From Tunturiibacter gelidiferens (GTDB taxonomy: Bacteria; Acidobacteriota; Terriglobia; Terriglobales; Acidobacteriaceae), in assembly GCF_013410115.1 (NCBI RefSeq), contig NZ_JACCCV010000001.1:1-64000 (forward strand): DNA of 64,000 bases, given 5' to 3'. The position numbers and the translations under genes were made by a program. Under the pieces are notes generated by a model. That model was given only the letters and a program-made list of their open reading frames with translations. It ran no database searches and had not been told where the DNA came from. Positions 1 to 14,022 of the stretch are shown piece by piece. Every line of letters starts with the position of its first letter. The first letter of the stretch is position 1.

Positions 1-3000
1 TGGCACCGACACCCTCTCCGTCACCTTCACCCCCACCGACACCACCAACTACACCACCGCCACCAAGACCGTCCAGATCGTCGTCAATCAGGCAGCCCCC
101 GTCATCACCTGGAACACTCCAGCCCCGATCACCTTCGGCACGGCGCTTTCGAACACCCAGCTGGATGCGAGCTCCTCCGTACCCGGCACCCTGACTTATA
201 CGCCAGCCGCGGGCACAATCCCGGCGGTCGGTACCGACACTCTGTCGGTCACCTTCACCCCAACTGACACCGCCAACTATTCCAGCGCCACCAAGACCGT
301 ACAGCTTGTCGTCAATAAGGCCACACCCGTCATCACCTGGCCCACACCCGCAAGCATCGTCTACGGCACCGCACTCTCCAACACTCAACTCGATGCCACG
401 GCCTCGGTCGCAGGTACGTTTACCTACACCCCCGCCATCGGCGCGATCCCAGCCGCCGGCACCGATACCCTCTCGGTCACCTTCACCCCCACCGATACAA
501 CCGACTACACCACCGCTACCCAGACCGTCTCACTCACCGTAACCCAGGCCGCTCCGACCATTACCTGGCCGACGCCGGCGAGCATCACCTACGGAACAGT
601 CCTCTCCAACACGCAGCTCAACGCGTCTGCCTCGGTCCCCGGCAATCTCGTCTACACTCCGGCAGCCGGCACCACCCCAGCAGCAGGTACCGACACCCTC
701 TCCGTCACCTTCACCCCAACTGACACCGCCAACTACTCCTCCGTCACCAAAACCGTTCAGCTCGTCGTCTCCCAGGCCGCGCCCGTCATCACGTGGGCCA
801 CACCCGCAGCCATTACCTACGGCACGGTCCTTTCCAACACGCAGCTCAACGCGTCTGCCTCGGTCCCCGGCAATCTCGTCTACACTCCGGTCGCCGGCAC
901 CACTCCAGCAGCAGGAACCGACACACTCTCCGTCACCTTCACCCCCACCGACACCACCAACTACACCACCGCCACCAAGACCGTCCAGATCGTCGTCACC
1001 CAGGCTTCACCTGTCATCACCTGGGCCAACCCAGCCAGCATCACCTACGGAACAGCACTCTCCGCCATCCAACTCGATGCCACCGCCTCCGTTGCCGGCT
1101 CTTTCGTCTATACCCCCGCCGCGGGTTCCATTCCCAACGCAGGCATCGACACCCTCTCGGTCACCTTCACCCCAACCGACACCACCAACTACTCCACCGC
1201 CACCAAAACCGTGCAGATTACGGTCACTCAGGTTGGCTCAACCATCACCTGGTCGAATCCCGCCAGCATCGTCTACGGCACAACCCTCTCCAACACGCAG
1301 CTCAACGCAACTACTTCTGTCCCCGGTAGTTTCGTCTACACTCCCGCGGCCGGCACCACCCCTGCAGCCGGAACCGATAGCCTCTCGGTCACCTTCACCC
1401 CAACCGACACCACCAACTACACCAGCGCCACCAAAACGGTACAGATCGTCGTCACCCAGGCAACCCCGGTCATCACCTGGGCCAACCCCGCCAGCATCAC
1501 ATACGGCACTGCCCTCTCGGCAACCCAGCTGAACGCAACCGCCTCAGTCACGGGCAACTTGGTCTACACCCCGGCCATCGGCAACATCCCCGCCGCAGGA
1601 ACCGACACCCTCTCGGTCACCTTCACTCCAACCGACACCACCAACTATTCCAGTGTCACCAAGACCGTTCAGATCGTTGTCAGTCAGGCTTCATCCACTC
1701 TCAGCTGGGCAACACCGGCGAGTATCGTCTACGGAACCGCCCTCTCGAACACCCAACTCGACGCCACCTCCACTGTCCCCGGAACCTTCACCTACACCCC
1801 CGCCGCAGGATCTATCCCTGCGGTCGGCACAGACTCTCTCTCGGTCACCTTCACCCCGACCGACACCACTAGCTACTCCACCGCAACAAAGACCGTTCAG
1901 ATCGTAGTCACCCAGGCCTCACCAGTCATCACCTGGGCCAACCCAGCCAGCATCATTTACGGCACCGCACTCTCCGCAACCCAGCTCAACGCAACCGCAT
2001 CGGTCCCCGGCACCTTCACTTACACCCCGGCCATCGGCAACGTTCCCGCCGTCGGCACCGACACCCTCTCCGTAACCTTCACCCCCACCGACACCGCCAG
2101 CTACACCACCGCAACCAAGACCGTTCAGATCGTCGTCACCCAAGCCTCGTCCAGCATCACCTGGGTCAACCCAGCCAGTATCGTCTACGGCACCGCTCTC
2201 TCCGCAACGCAGCTAGACGCCACCGCATCGGTCCCCGGCACCTTAACCTACACTCCAGCTGCTGGAAGTATTCCCGCCGTAGGCACCGACACCCTCTCCG
2301 TCACCTTCACTCCAACTGACACCACCAGCTACTCGAGCGCCACCAAGACCGTTCAGATCGTCGTCACCCAGGCCACGCCGACCATCACATGGGCCACCCC
2401 CGCCAGCATCACCTATGGAACCGCACTCTCCGCAACGCAACTGAACGCAACCGCATCAGTCCCCGGCACCTTCGTCTACACTCCCGCCATCGGCAACGTT
2501 CCCGCCGCAGGAACTGATACCCTCTCAGTTACATTTACCCCCACCGACACCACCGGCTACACCACCGCCACCAAGACCGTCCAGATAGTCGTCACCCAAG
2601 CCACATCCACAATCACCTGGGCCAACCCCGCCAGCATCACCTACGGCACCGCACTCTCCACCACCCAACTCAACGCAACCGCCTCGGTGCCAGGCTCCTT
2701 CACTTACACTCCCGCCGCAGGCAACATTCCCGCCGTCGGCACCGACACCCTCTCGGTCACCTTCACCCCAACCGACACCACCAGCTACTCCACCGCAACC
2801 AAAACCGTTCAGCTCGTCGTCACCCAGGCCACGCCAACCATCACCTGGGCTAATCCAACTGCCATCACCTACGGCACTCCCCTCTCCAATACGCAACTCG
2901 ACGCAACCGCCTCGGTCCCAGGCACCTTTACCTACTCCCCTGCAGTAGGCAACGTGCCCGCCGCCGGAACCGATACCCTCTCGGCCACCTTCACCCCAAC

Positions 3001-6000
3001 CGACACCACCAGCTACACCACCGCCACCAAGACCGTTCAGATCGTCGTCAACCCGGCCTCCTCCACCATCACCTGGGCGAACCCAGCCAGCATCGTTTAC
3101 GGAACCGCACTCTCCGCCACGCAGCTCAACGCAACGGCCTCCGTCCCAGGCAGCTTTGCCTACACCCCGGCCGCTGGCTCTATCCCGGCCGTCGGTACCG
3201 ACACCCTCTCCGTTACCTTCACCCCGACCGACACCGCCAGCTACACCACCGCTACCAAGACCGTCCAGATCGTCGTCACCCAGGCCTCACCGGTCATCAC
3301 CTGGGCGAACCCAGCCAGCATCACCTACGGCACCGCTCTCTCCGCAACCCAGCTCAACGCAACCGCCTCCGTCCCAGGCAGCTTCACCTACACTCCTGCA
3401 TCCGGCAGTATCCCCGCCGCAGGAACCGACACTCTCTCCGTCACCTTCACCCCCACCGATACCACCAGCTACACCACCGCCACCAAGACCGTTCAGATCG
3501 TCGTCAGCGCAGCGTCCTCCACCCTGAGCTGGGCCACTCCCGCCAGCATTGTCTATGGAACCGCCCTCTCCACCACGCAACTCGACGCAACCTCCACCGT
3601 TCCCGGAAGCTTCGTCTACGCCCCAGCGACAGGCAGCATTCCCGCCGCCGGTACCGACACCCTCTCGGTCACCTTCACCCCAACCGACACAACCAGCCAC
3701 ACCACGGCAACCAAGACCGTTCAACTCGTCGTCACCCAGGCCGCACCGATCATCACCTGGGCTAACCCAGCGAGCATCGTCTACGGCACCGCTCTCTCCG
3801 CGACCCAACTCAACGCCACCGCCTCGGTCCCAGGCTCCTTCGCTTACACGCCCGCAGCTGGCACCATCCCCGCCGCGGGAACTGATACTCTTTCGGTTAC
3901 ATTTACCCCAACCGACACCACCAACTACTCCAGCGTCACGAAAACGGTCTCGTTGACCGTCACTCAGGGCGCGCCCGTCATCACCTGGGCGAACCCAGCC
4001 AGCATCACCTACGGAACAGCGCTCTCCGCGACCCAGCTCAACGCCACCGCATCCGTCGTTGGTTCGTTCGCCTACACCCCGGCAGTCGGCAATATCCCCG
4101 CAGCGGGCACCGACACCCTCTCAGTCACTTTCACCCCCATCGACACCACCAACTACTCCAGCGCCACCAAGACCGTCCAGATCGTAGTCACCCAGGCTGG
4201 CCCAGTCATTACCTGGGCTACTCCGGCCAGCATCATCTACGGCACCGCACTCTCCGCCACCCAGCTCGACGCGACCGCCTCCGTCCCCGGCACTCTCGTC
4301 TACACCCCAGCCGTCGGCAACATCCCCGCAGCCGGAACCGACACCCTGTCCGTCACCTTCACCCCAACCGACGCCACCAACTACTCCACCGCAACCGCCA
4401 CCGTGCAGCTCACAGTAACCCAGGCCGCTCCGACCATCACCTGGGCTACTCCAGCGAGCATCACCTACGGGACGGCACTCTCAGCCACTCAGCTCGACGC
4501 GACCTCTTCCGTCGCCGGTACCTTCGTCTACACCCCTGCAGTCGGTAATGTCCCCGCTGTTGGTACGGACACGCTCTCCGTAACCTTCACACCCACCGAC
4601 ACCACCAGCTACACCACCGCAACCAAGACAGTTCAGATCGTCGTCACCCAGGCAACACCCACCATCACCTGGCCGACCCCAGCCAGCATCACCTACGGCT
4701 CAACCCTCTCCAGCACGCAACTGAACGCTTCATCGCCCGTCGCAGGCACCTTCGTGTATACCCCCGCGGCTGGAACCACCCCGGCTGCCGGAACCGACAC
4801 ACTCTCGGTCACCTTCACCCCAACCGACACCACCAGCTACACCACCGCAACCAAGACCGTCCAAATCGTCGTCACTCAGGCCACACCCACCATCACCTGG
4901 CCGACCCCGGCGCCGATCAGCTACGGAACCACTCTCTCCGCTACGCAGCTCGATGCAACCGCCTCAGTCCCCGGTAGCTTTGTCTACACCCCGGCCGCAG
5001 GCACCACTCCGGCCACCGGAACCGATACCCTCTCAGTCACCTTCACCCCAACCGACACCGCCAGCTACACCACGGTGACCAAGACCGTTCAACTCACCGT
5101 CAATCCGGCAACCTCGGGCATCACCTGGAACACCCCGGCACCCATCACATACGGCACGACACTCTCCGCCATTCAGCTCGACGCGACTTCTTCTGTCCCC
5201 GGCACTCTCGTCTACACTCCCGCCGCAGGCACCACTCCGGCCACCGGCACCGACACTCTCTCGGTCACCTTCACCCCCACCGACACCACCAACAACTCCA
5301 GCGCCACCAAAACCGTACAGCTCGTCGTCAACTCGGCCACACCCGTCATCACCTGGAACGCTCCGGCCAGCATCACCTACGGCACCGTGCTCTCCGCAAC
5401 GCAACTCAACGCCACCGCTTCGGTCGGAGGCACCTTCACCTACACCCCCGCCGCCGGAACCACTCCTGCCGCGGGCACCGACACTCTCTCGGTCACCTTC
5501 ACCCCCACCGACACTACCGACTACACCACCGTTACCAAGACCGTTGACATCACCGTCACTCAGGCAACACCAACCATCACGTGGGCCACTCCAGCCGGCA
5601 TCACCTATGGAACCGCTCTCTCAGCAACGCAGCTGAACGCAACCGCCTCGGTCCCAGGCAACCTGGTTTACACGCCCGCAATCGGCAACGTCCCCGCCGC
5701 AGGAACTGATACCCTTTCGGTAACATTTACCCCGACCGACACCGCCAGCTACTCCACCGTCACCAAGACCGTTCAGATCGTCGTCAACCAGGCCTCCTCC
5801 ACCATCACCTGGGCGAACCCGGCCAGCATCGTCTACGGCACCGTTCTCTCCGCGACACAGCTGAATGCAACCGCTTCGGTCCCTGGCAACCTCGTATATA
5901 CCCCGGCCGCTGGAACCACTCCTGCAGTAGGCACGGACACGCTTTCGGTGACCTTCACCCCCACCGACACCACCGACTACTCCTCCGCAACCAAGACCGT

Positions 6001-9000
6001 CCAGATCGTCGTCACGCAGGCCACACCCGTCATCACCTGGGCCACCCCTGCCAGCATCACCTACGGCACCGCCCTCTCTGCGACTCAGCTTGATGCAACC
6101 GCCTCCGTCCCCGGCACTCTCGTCTACACCCCAGCCGTCGGCAACATCCCCGCAGCCGGAACCGACACCCTCTCGGTCACCTTCACCCCAACTGACACCA
6201 CCAGCTACTCCAGCGTCACCAAGACCGTCCAGATCGTCGTCACCCAGGCCTCCTCCACTCTCAGCTGGGCAACTCCTGCCAGCATCGTCTACGGAACCGC
6301 CCTCTCCAACACGCAGCTCGACGCAACCTCCACCGTCCCCGGCTCCTTCGCCTACACCCCGGCCGCAGGATCTATCCCCGCCGTCGGCACCGACACCCTC
6401 TCGGTCACCTTCACCCCCACCGACACCACCAGCTACTCCACCGCAACCAAAACAGTCCAGATCGTTGTCACCCAGGCCACGCCAACCATCACCTGGGCCA
6501 ATCCCGCCGCCATAACCTACGGCACCGCCCTCTCCGCAACTCAACTCGACGCAACCGCTTCGGCCCCCGGCACCTTCGCCTATACCCCGACAGTCGGCAA
6601 CATCCCTGCCGCTGGCACCGACACCCTATCGGTCACCTTCACCCCAACCGATACCACCAGCTACTCCACCGTCACCAAGACCGTTCAGATCGTCGTCAAC
6701 CCGGCCTCCTCCACCATCACCTGGGCGAACCCAGCCAGCATCGTCTACGGAACCGCCCTCTCCGCCACGCAGCTCAACGCAACCGCCTCGGTCCCGGGCT
6801 CCTTCGCCTACAGCCCCGCTGCAGGCTCTGTGCCCGCCGTAGGCACCGACACCCTCTCCGTCACCTTCACCCCGACTGACTCGACCGACTACACCACCGC
6901 AACCAAGACCGTTCAGATCGTCGTCACCCAGGCCACGCCCAGCATCACCTGGCCAACTCCGGCCAGCATCACCTACGGCACAGCCCTTTCCGCCACGCAA
7001 CTCAACGCCACCGCCTCGGTCCCCGGCACTCTCGTCTACACTCCCGCCATTGGCAACATCCCAGCCGCCGGTACCGACACCCTCTCGGTCACCTTCACTC
7101 CCACTGACACCACCAGCTACACCAGCGTCACCAAGACGGTCCAGATCGTCGTCACCCAGGCCTCCTCCACTCTCAGCTGGTCTGATCCAGCCAGCATCAC
7201 CTACGGCACCGCACTCTCAGCAACTCAACTCGACGCAACCTCTACCGTCCCCGGATCCTTCACCTACACTCCTGCCGCAGGCAGCATCCCGGCCGTCGGC
7301 ACCGACACCCTCTCGGTCACCTTCACCCCAACCGACACCACCAGCTACTCCACCGCCACTAAGACGGTTCAACTCGTCGTCACCCAGGCCACACCCACCA
7401 TCACCTGGGCGACGCCAGCAAGCATCGTATACGGCACCGCACTCTCCGCCACACAGCTCAACGCAACCGCATCCGTCCCCGGCTCCTTCACCTACACCCC
7501 GGCCTCCGGCACCACTCCCGCAGTCGGAACCGACACCCTCTCGGTCACCTTCACCCCGACTGACACCACCAGCTACACCACCGCAACCAAGACCGTTCAG
7601 ATCGTCGTCACGCAGGCCACTCCCACCATCACCTGGGCGACGCCAGCAAGCATCGTCTACGGCACCGCACTCTCCGCAACTCAGCTCAACGCAACCGCAT
7701 CCGTCCCCGGCTCCTTCACCTACACACCCGCCGCTGGCAACATCCCCGCCGTCGGCACCGACTCGCTGTCAGTCACCTTCACCCCAACCGACACCACCAG
7801 CTACTCCAGCGCCACCAAGACCGTCCAAATCGTCGTCACCCAAGCCACACCCGTCATCACCTGGGCCAACCCAGCCAGCATCACCTACGGCACCACGCTC
7901 TCCGCCGCACAGCTTGACGCAACCGCCTCGGTCCTCGGCACCTTCGTCTACACTCCCGCAATCGGCAACATACCCGCCGCAGGCACCGACACCCTCTCCG
8001 TCACCTTCACCCCGACTGACACCGCCAGCTACTCCACCGCAACCAAAACAGTCCAGATCGTCGTCACCCAAGCCTCCTCCACCCTCAGCTGGGCGACTCC
8101 TGCAAGCATCACCTACGGCACCGCGCTCTCCGCAACTCAGCTCGACGCCACCTCCACCGTCCCCGGTTCCTTCGTCTACACCCCGGCCGCTGGCAATGTA
8201 CCCGCCGCCGGCACCGACACCCTCTCGGTCACCTTCACCCCCACCGACACCACCAGCTACTCCACCGCTACCAAGACAGTCCAGATCGTCGTCACCCAGG
8301 CCACACCCACCATCACCTGGGCGACGCCAGCAAGCATCGTCTACGGCACCGCACTCTCCGCCACACAGCTCAACGCAACCGCATCCGTCCCCGGCAACCT
8401 GGTCTATACTCCGGCGATCGGAAACATCCCCGCCGCCGGTACGGACACCCTCTCGGTCACCTTCACCCCGACTGACACTACCAACTACTCCACCGTCACC
8501 AAGACCGTCCAGATCATCGTCACTCAAGGCGCTCCCACCATCACCTGGGCCAACCCCGCCGGCATCACCTACGGCACCGCCCTCTCTGCGACTCAACTCA
8601 ACGCCACCGCTTCTGTCCCCGGCTCCTTCACCTACACCCCAACCTCGGGCACCACTCCTGCCGTCGGCACCGACACCCTCTCAGTTACCTTCACCCCAAC
8701 CGACACCACCAACTACTCCACCGCTACCAAAACCGTCCAAATCGTCGTCACTCAAGCCACACCCACCATCACCTGGACGAACCCAGCCAGCATCACCTAC
8801 GGCACCACCCTCTCCGCGACGCAACTCAACGCCACCGCCTCGGTCCCCGGCTCCTTCACCTATACCCCAGCCTCGGGCACCACTCCCGCCGTCGGAAGCG
8901 ACACCCTCTCAGTAACCTTCACCCCGACTGACACCACCAGCTACTCCACCGCAACCAAAACAGTCCAGATCGTCGTCACCCAGGCTTCCTCCACCCTCAG

Positions 9001-12000
9001 CTGGGCAACTCCCGCCAGCATCGTCTACGGAACCACACTCTCCGCCACCCAGCTCAACGCAACCTCTACTGTCCCCGGCACCTTCACCTACACCCCAGCC
9101 GCAGGCGCTGTTCCCGCTGTGGGCACTGACACCCTCTCGGTTACCTTCACCCCCACCGACACCACCAGCTACTCCACCGCAACCACGACGGTTCAGATCG
9201 TCGTCACCCAGGCCACACCTGTTGTCACCTGGGCCAACCCAGCCAGCATCATCTACGGCACCGCACTCTCTGCAACCCAACTCAACGCCACCGCCTCCGT
9301 CGCTGGTTCCTTCACCTACACTCCCGCCGCAGGCAACACTCCCGCAGTCGGCACCGACACGCTCTCGGTCACCTTCACCCCAACCGACACCACCAGCTAC
9401 ACCTCCGCAACCAAAACCGTCCAGATCGTCGTCACTCAGGCCGCGTCCACCATCACCTGGGCAACCCCCGCCAGCATCACCTACGGAACCGCGCTCTCGG
9501 CGACTCAACTCAACGCAACCGCCTCGGTCCCCGGTAGCTTCACCTACACCCCGGCTGCAGGCGCAGTTCCCGCAGTCGGCACCGACACGCTCTCGGTCAC
9601 CTTCACCCCCACTGACACCACCAGCTATACCGGCGCCACCAAAACCGTCCAGCTCGTCGTCACCCAGGCAACCCCGGTCATTACGTGGGCCAACCCTGCT
9701 GGCATCACCTACGGCACAGCACTCTCCACAACCCAGCTCGACGCAACCGCCTCTGTCCCCGGCAACTTCACCTACACCCCGGCGATCGGAAACATTCCCG
9801 CAGCCGGCACCGACACCCTCTCGGTCACCTTCACTCCCACCGACACCACCAGCTACTCCCCCGTCACCAAGACCGTTCAGATCGTCGTTACCCAGGCGTC
9901 CTCCAACCTTACCTGGGCAACTCCTGCCAGCATCACCTACGGCACCGCGCTCTCCGCAACCCAGCTCGACGCCAGCTCCACCGTTCCCGGTTCCTTCGTC
10001 TACACCCCCGCCGCTGGCAACGTACCCGCCGCGGGTACCGACACCCTCTCGGTCACCTTCACCCCCACTGACACCACCAGCTACTCCACCGCAACCAAGA
10101 CCGTTCAGATCGTAGTCACCCAGGCCTCACCAGTCATCACCTGGGCCAACCCAGCCAGCATCATTTACGGCACCGCACTCTCCGCAACCCAGCTCAACGC
10201 CACCGCCTCCGTCGCTGGTTCCTTCGCCTACGCTCCCGCCATCGGCAATATCCCTGCCGCAGGCACCGACACCCTCTCGGTCACCTTCACCCCAACCGAC
10301 ACGACCAGCTACTCCACCGTCACCAAGACCGTCCAGATCGTCGTCAACCCGGCCTCCTCCACCATCACCTGGGCCAACCCAGCAAGCATTACCTACGGAA
10401 CAGCTCTCTCCGCCACTCAGCTCAACGCAACCGCATCGGTCCCCGGTAGCTTCACCTACACCCCGGCTGCGGGCAACATCCCAGCCGCTGGCACCGACAC
10501 CCTCTCGGTCACCTTCACCCCAACCGACACCACCAGCTACACCACCGCCACCAAGACCGTTCAGATCGTCGTCACCCAAGCCACACCCACCATCACCTGG
10601 GCCAACCCCGCCAGCATCACCTACGGAACCGCGCTCTCGGCAACCCAGCTCAACGCAACCGCATCGGTCCCAGGCAACCTGGTTTACACGCCCGCCGTCG
10701 GCAACATCCCCGCCGCAGGAACTGACACCCTCTCGGTCACCTTCACCCCAACCGACACCACCAGCTACTCCACCGTCACCAAAACCGTTCAGATCACAGT
10801 CACCCAGGCCTCCTCGAATCTCAGCTGGGCGACTCCGGCCAGCATCACTTACGGAACCGCCCTCTCTGCGACCCAACTCGACGCAACCTCTACGGTTCCC
10901 GGAACCTTCGTCTATACCCCGGCAGTTGGCAATATCCCCGCTGCAGGAACCGACACCCTCTCGGTCACCTTCACTCCAACCGACACGACCAGCTACTCCA
11001 CCGCCTCCAAGACCGTTCAAATCGTAGTCACCCAGGCCACCCCGGTCATCACCTGGGCCACTCCAGCAGGCATCACCTACGGCACAGCGCTCTCCGCAAC
11101 CCAGCTCAACGCAACCGCATCGGTCCCCGGCAACCTGGTCTACACCCCGGCGACCGGAAACATCCCCGCTGCAGGAACTGACACCCTTTCGGTTACATTT
11201 ACGCCGACCGATACCACCAACTACTCCACCGTCACTAAAACCGTCTCACTCACCGTCACCCAGGGCACCCCGACCATCACCTGGACCAACCCCGCCAGCA
11301 TCACCTACGGCACAGCTCTCTCCGCCACCCAGCTCAACGCAACCGCCTCCGTCCCCGGCAATCTGGTCTACACTCCGGCGATCGGAAACGTCCCCGCTTC
11401 CGGAACTGATACTCTTTCGGTTACATTTACCCCAACTGACACAGCCAACTACTCCTCCGCATCCAAGACCGTCCAGATCGTCGTCACCCAGGCCACACCG
11501 GTGATCACCTGGGCCAACCCAGCCGGCATCACCTACGGCACTGCTCTCTCCGCTACACAGCTAAACGCAACCGCCTCGGTAGCCGGCACCTTCACGTACA
11601 CCCCGGCAGCTGGCAACATCCTTGCTTCCGGAACTGATACTCTCTCGGTTACATTTACCCCAACCGACGCCGTCAACTACACCACCGCAACAAAGAGTGT
11701 TCAGATCGTGGTCACTCAGGCGTCTTCGAACCTCAGCTGGGCCACTCCGGCCAGCATCACCTACGGAACCGCCCTCTCTGCCACCCAACTCGACGCAACC
11801 GCCTCCGTCGCTGGAACCTTTGTCTACACTCCTGCAGCTGGCAACATTCCCGCCGCTGGAACCGACACCCTCTCCGTTACCTTCACTCCGAACGACACCA
11901 CCAACTACTCCGCGGCGACAAAGACCGTTCAGCTCGTCGTCACCCAGGCAACCCCCGTTATCACCTGGGCTAATCCCGCCGGCATCACCTACGGAACGGC

Positions 12001-14022
12001 ACTCTCCGCAACCCAGCTCAACGCAACCGCCTCCGTCCCCGGCAATCTCATCTACACCCCGGCGATCGGCAACATTCCTGCGGCAGGAACCGATACCCTT
12101 TCGGTCACCTTCACCCCCACTGACATCACCAACTACTCCTCCGTCACCAAGACCGTCTCGCTGACCGTCAGCCAGGCCGCCCCCACCATCACCTGGACTA
12201 ACCCAGCCAGCATCACCTACGGCACCGCACTCTCTGCCGTCCAACTCAACGCAACCGCCTCCGTCCCCGGTTCCTTCATCTACACTCCCCCCGCTGGCAG
12301 CACACCAGCCGCCGGCACCGACACTCTCTCGGTCACCTTCACCCCCACCGACTCATCCAACTACACCACCGCAACCAAGACCGTACAGATCGTCGTCACA
12401 CAAGCCACTCCGGTGATCACCTGGGCTAACCCAGCCAGCATCACCTACGGCACAACTCTCTCCAACATCCAACTCGACGCCTCCACTCCCGTCGCTGGTA
12501 ACTTCACCTACACGCCTGCCGCTGGCAGCACACCCCTCGCCGGCACCGATACGCTCTCGGTCGTATTCACCCCGACTGACTCCTCCAACTACACCACCGC
12601 AACCAAGACCGTACAGATCGTCGTCACCCAGGCCACTCCCGTCATCACCTGGGCCACTCCCGCTGCAATCACCTACGGCACCGCACTCTCCGCGACCCAA
12701 CTCGACGCCACCGCATCCGTTCAGGGATCCTTCGTCTACAACCCGATTGCTGGAACGGTCCTGACCGCCGGCACCGACACCCTCTCGGTCACCTTCACCC
12801 CAACCGACACCGCCAACTACACCACCGTCACCAAAACAATCTCGCTCACCGTAAACCAGGCCACTCCAACCGTCACCTGGGCCGCCCCGGTCAGCATCAC
12901 CTATGGCACAGCTCTCTCCGCCACCCAACTCGATGCAACCGCCTCGGTCCCCGGCTCCTTCGCCTACACTCCAGCAGCTGGCAGCGTTCCGACCGCAGGC
13001 ACTGACACCCTCTCAGTCACCTTCACCCCGAGCGACACCACCAACTACGCCACCGTCACCAAGACGGTTCAGCTCACCGTCAACCAGGCCACACCAACCA
13101 TCACCTGGACCAACCCTGCAACCATCACCTACGGCACTGCGCTCTCCAGCACACAACTGAACGCAACCGCCTCGGTCCCCGGCTCCTTCACCTACTCCCC
13201 GGCAGCGGGCGGCATCATCACCGCAGGCACTGACACCCTCTCGGTCACCTTCACCCCAACCGACACCACGGACTACACCACCGCCTCCGCCTCGGTTCAG
13301 ATCATCGTCAATCAGGCCACTCCAACCATCGCGTGGACAAATCCGGCGCCCATCACCTACGGCACCGCGCTCTCTAACGCCCAGCTCAACGCCACCCCGT
13401 CGGTCCCCGGAGTACTCACCTACTCCCCGGCAGCGGGCGCCATCCTCACCGCCGGAACCGATACCCTCTCGGTCTCCTTTGTCCCAACCGACACCACCGA
13501 CTACACCTCGGCCACCAAGACCGTCCAGATCGTCGTCAACCAGGCCACTCCCGTCATCTCATGGCCGACCCCATCCCTCATCGTCTACGGCACCGCGCTC
13601 TCTAACGCCCAGCTCGACGCCACCTCTTCCGTCCCCGGCAAGCTCGTCTACACTCCGGCAGCCGGCAGCATCCCACCCGCCGGAACCGACACCCTCTCGG
13701 TCACCTTCACCCCCACCGACACCACCGACTACACCTCGACCACCCGGACCACGCAGCTCACCGTCAGCCAGTACACCCCCATCATCACCTGGGCCACGCC
13801 GGCATCAATCGTGTACGGAACCCCGCTAAGCACCACCCAGCTGAACGCCGCCGTCTATCAACCCAACAGCACCAACCCGATCCCCGGCACCTACGTCTAT
13901 AGCCCGGCAATTGGAACCAACCTCATGGTCGGCAACCAGCCCCTGTCCGTCACCTTCACCCCAACTGACACCTCCGACTACACCACCGCCACCAAGACCA
14001 TCTCCCTCGTCGTCACCCAGGC
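1..14022 (+). repeat. Tandem 228-bp coding repeat, 61 full Trp-anchored units plus a partial one
   Basis: The conserved Trp codon of the unit is at 110-112 in the first anchored copy and at 13790-13792 in the last. The difference of 13,680 bp is exactly 60 x 228. All nine SSTLSW-type copies checked individually fell on this 228-bp grid. Units differ mainly at third codon positions and at a few variable residues. Within the array, distinct unit types recur every fourth unit (912 bp); see findings. The last unit (after 13790) carries a short insertion and is the most divergent. The array continues leftward out of the window. Confidence 0.95.

Noticed and set aside
1211..1213. GTG start of the giant protein at 1211
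   Set aside because: The same frame is open and repeat-coding back to base 2, so this is an internal Val codon.
1..14000. Many long open frames on both strands within the repeat array (for example + 7050-8915 and Gly-rich minus frames)
   Set aside because: They are periodic shadows of the 228-bp repeat: a stop-free unit in one frame stays stop-free in every copy. The main frame alone has domain structure and runs continuously to a stop.
1..14022. CRISPR-like regular repetition
   Set aside because: Repeats are 228 bp with no unique spacers and are coding throughout.
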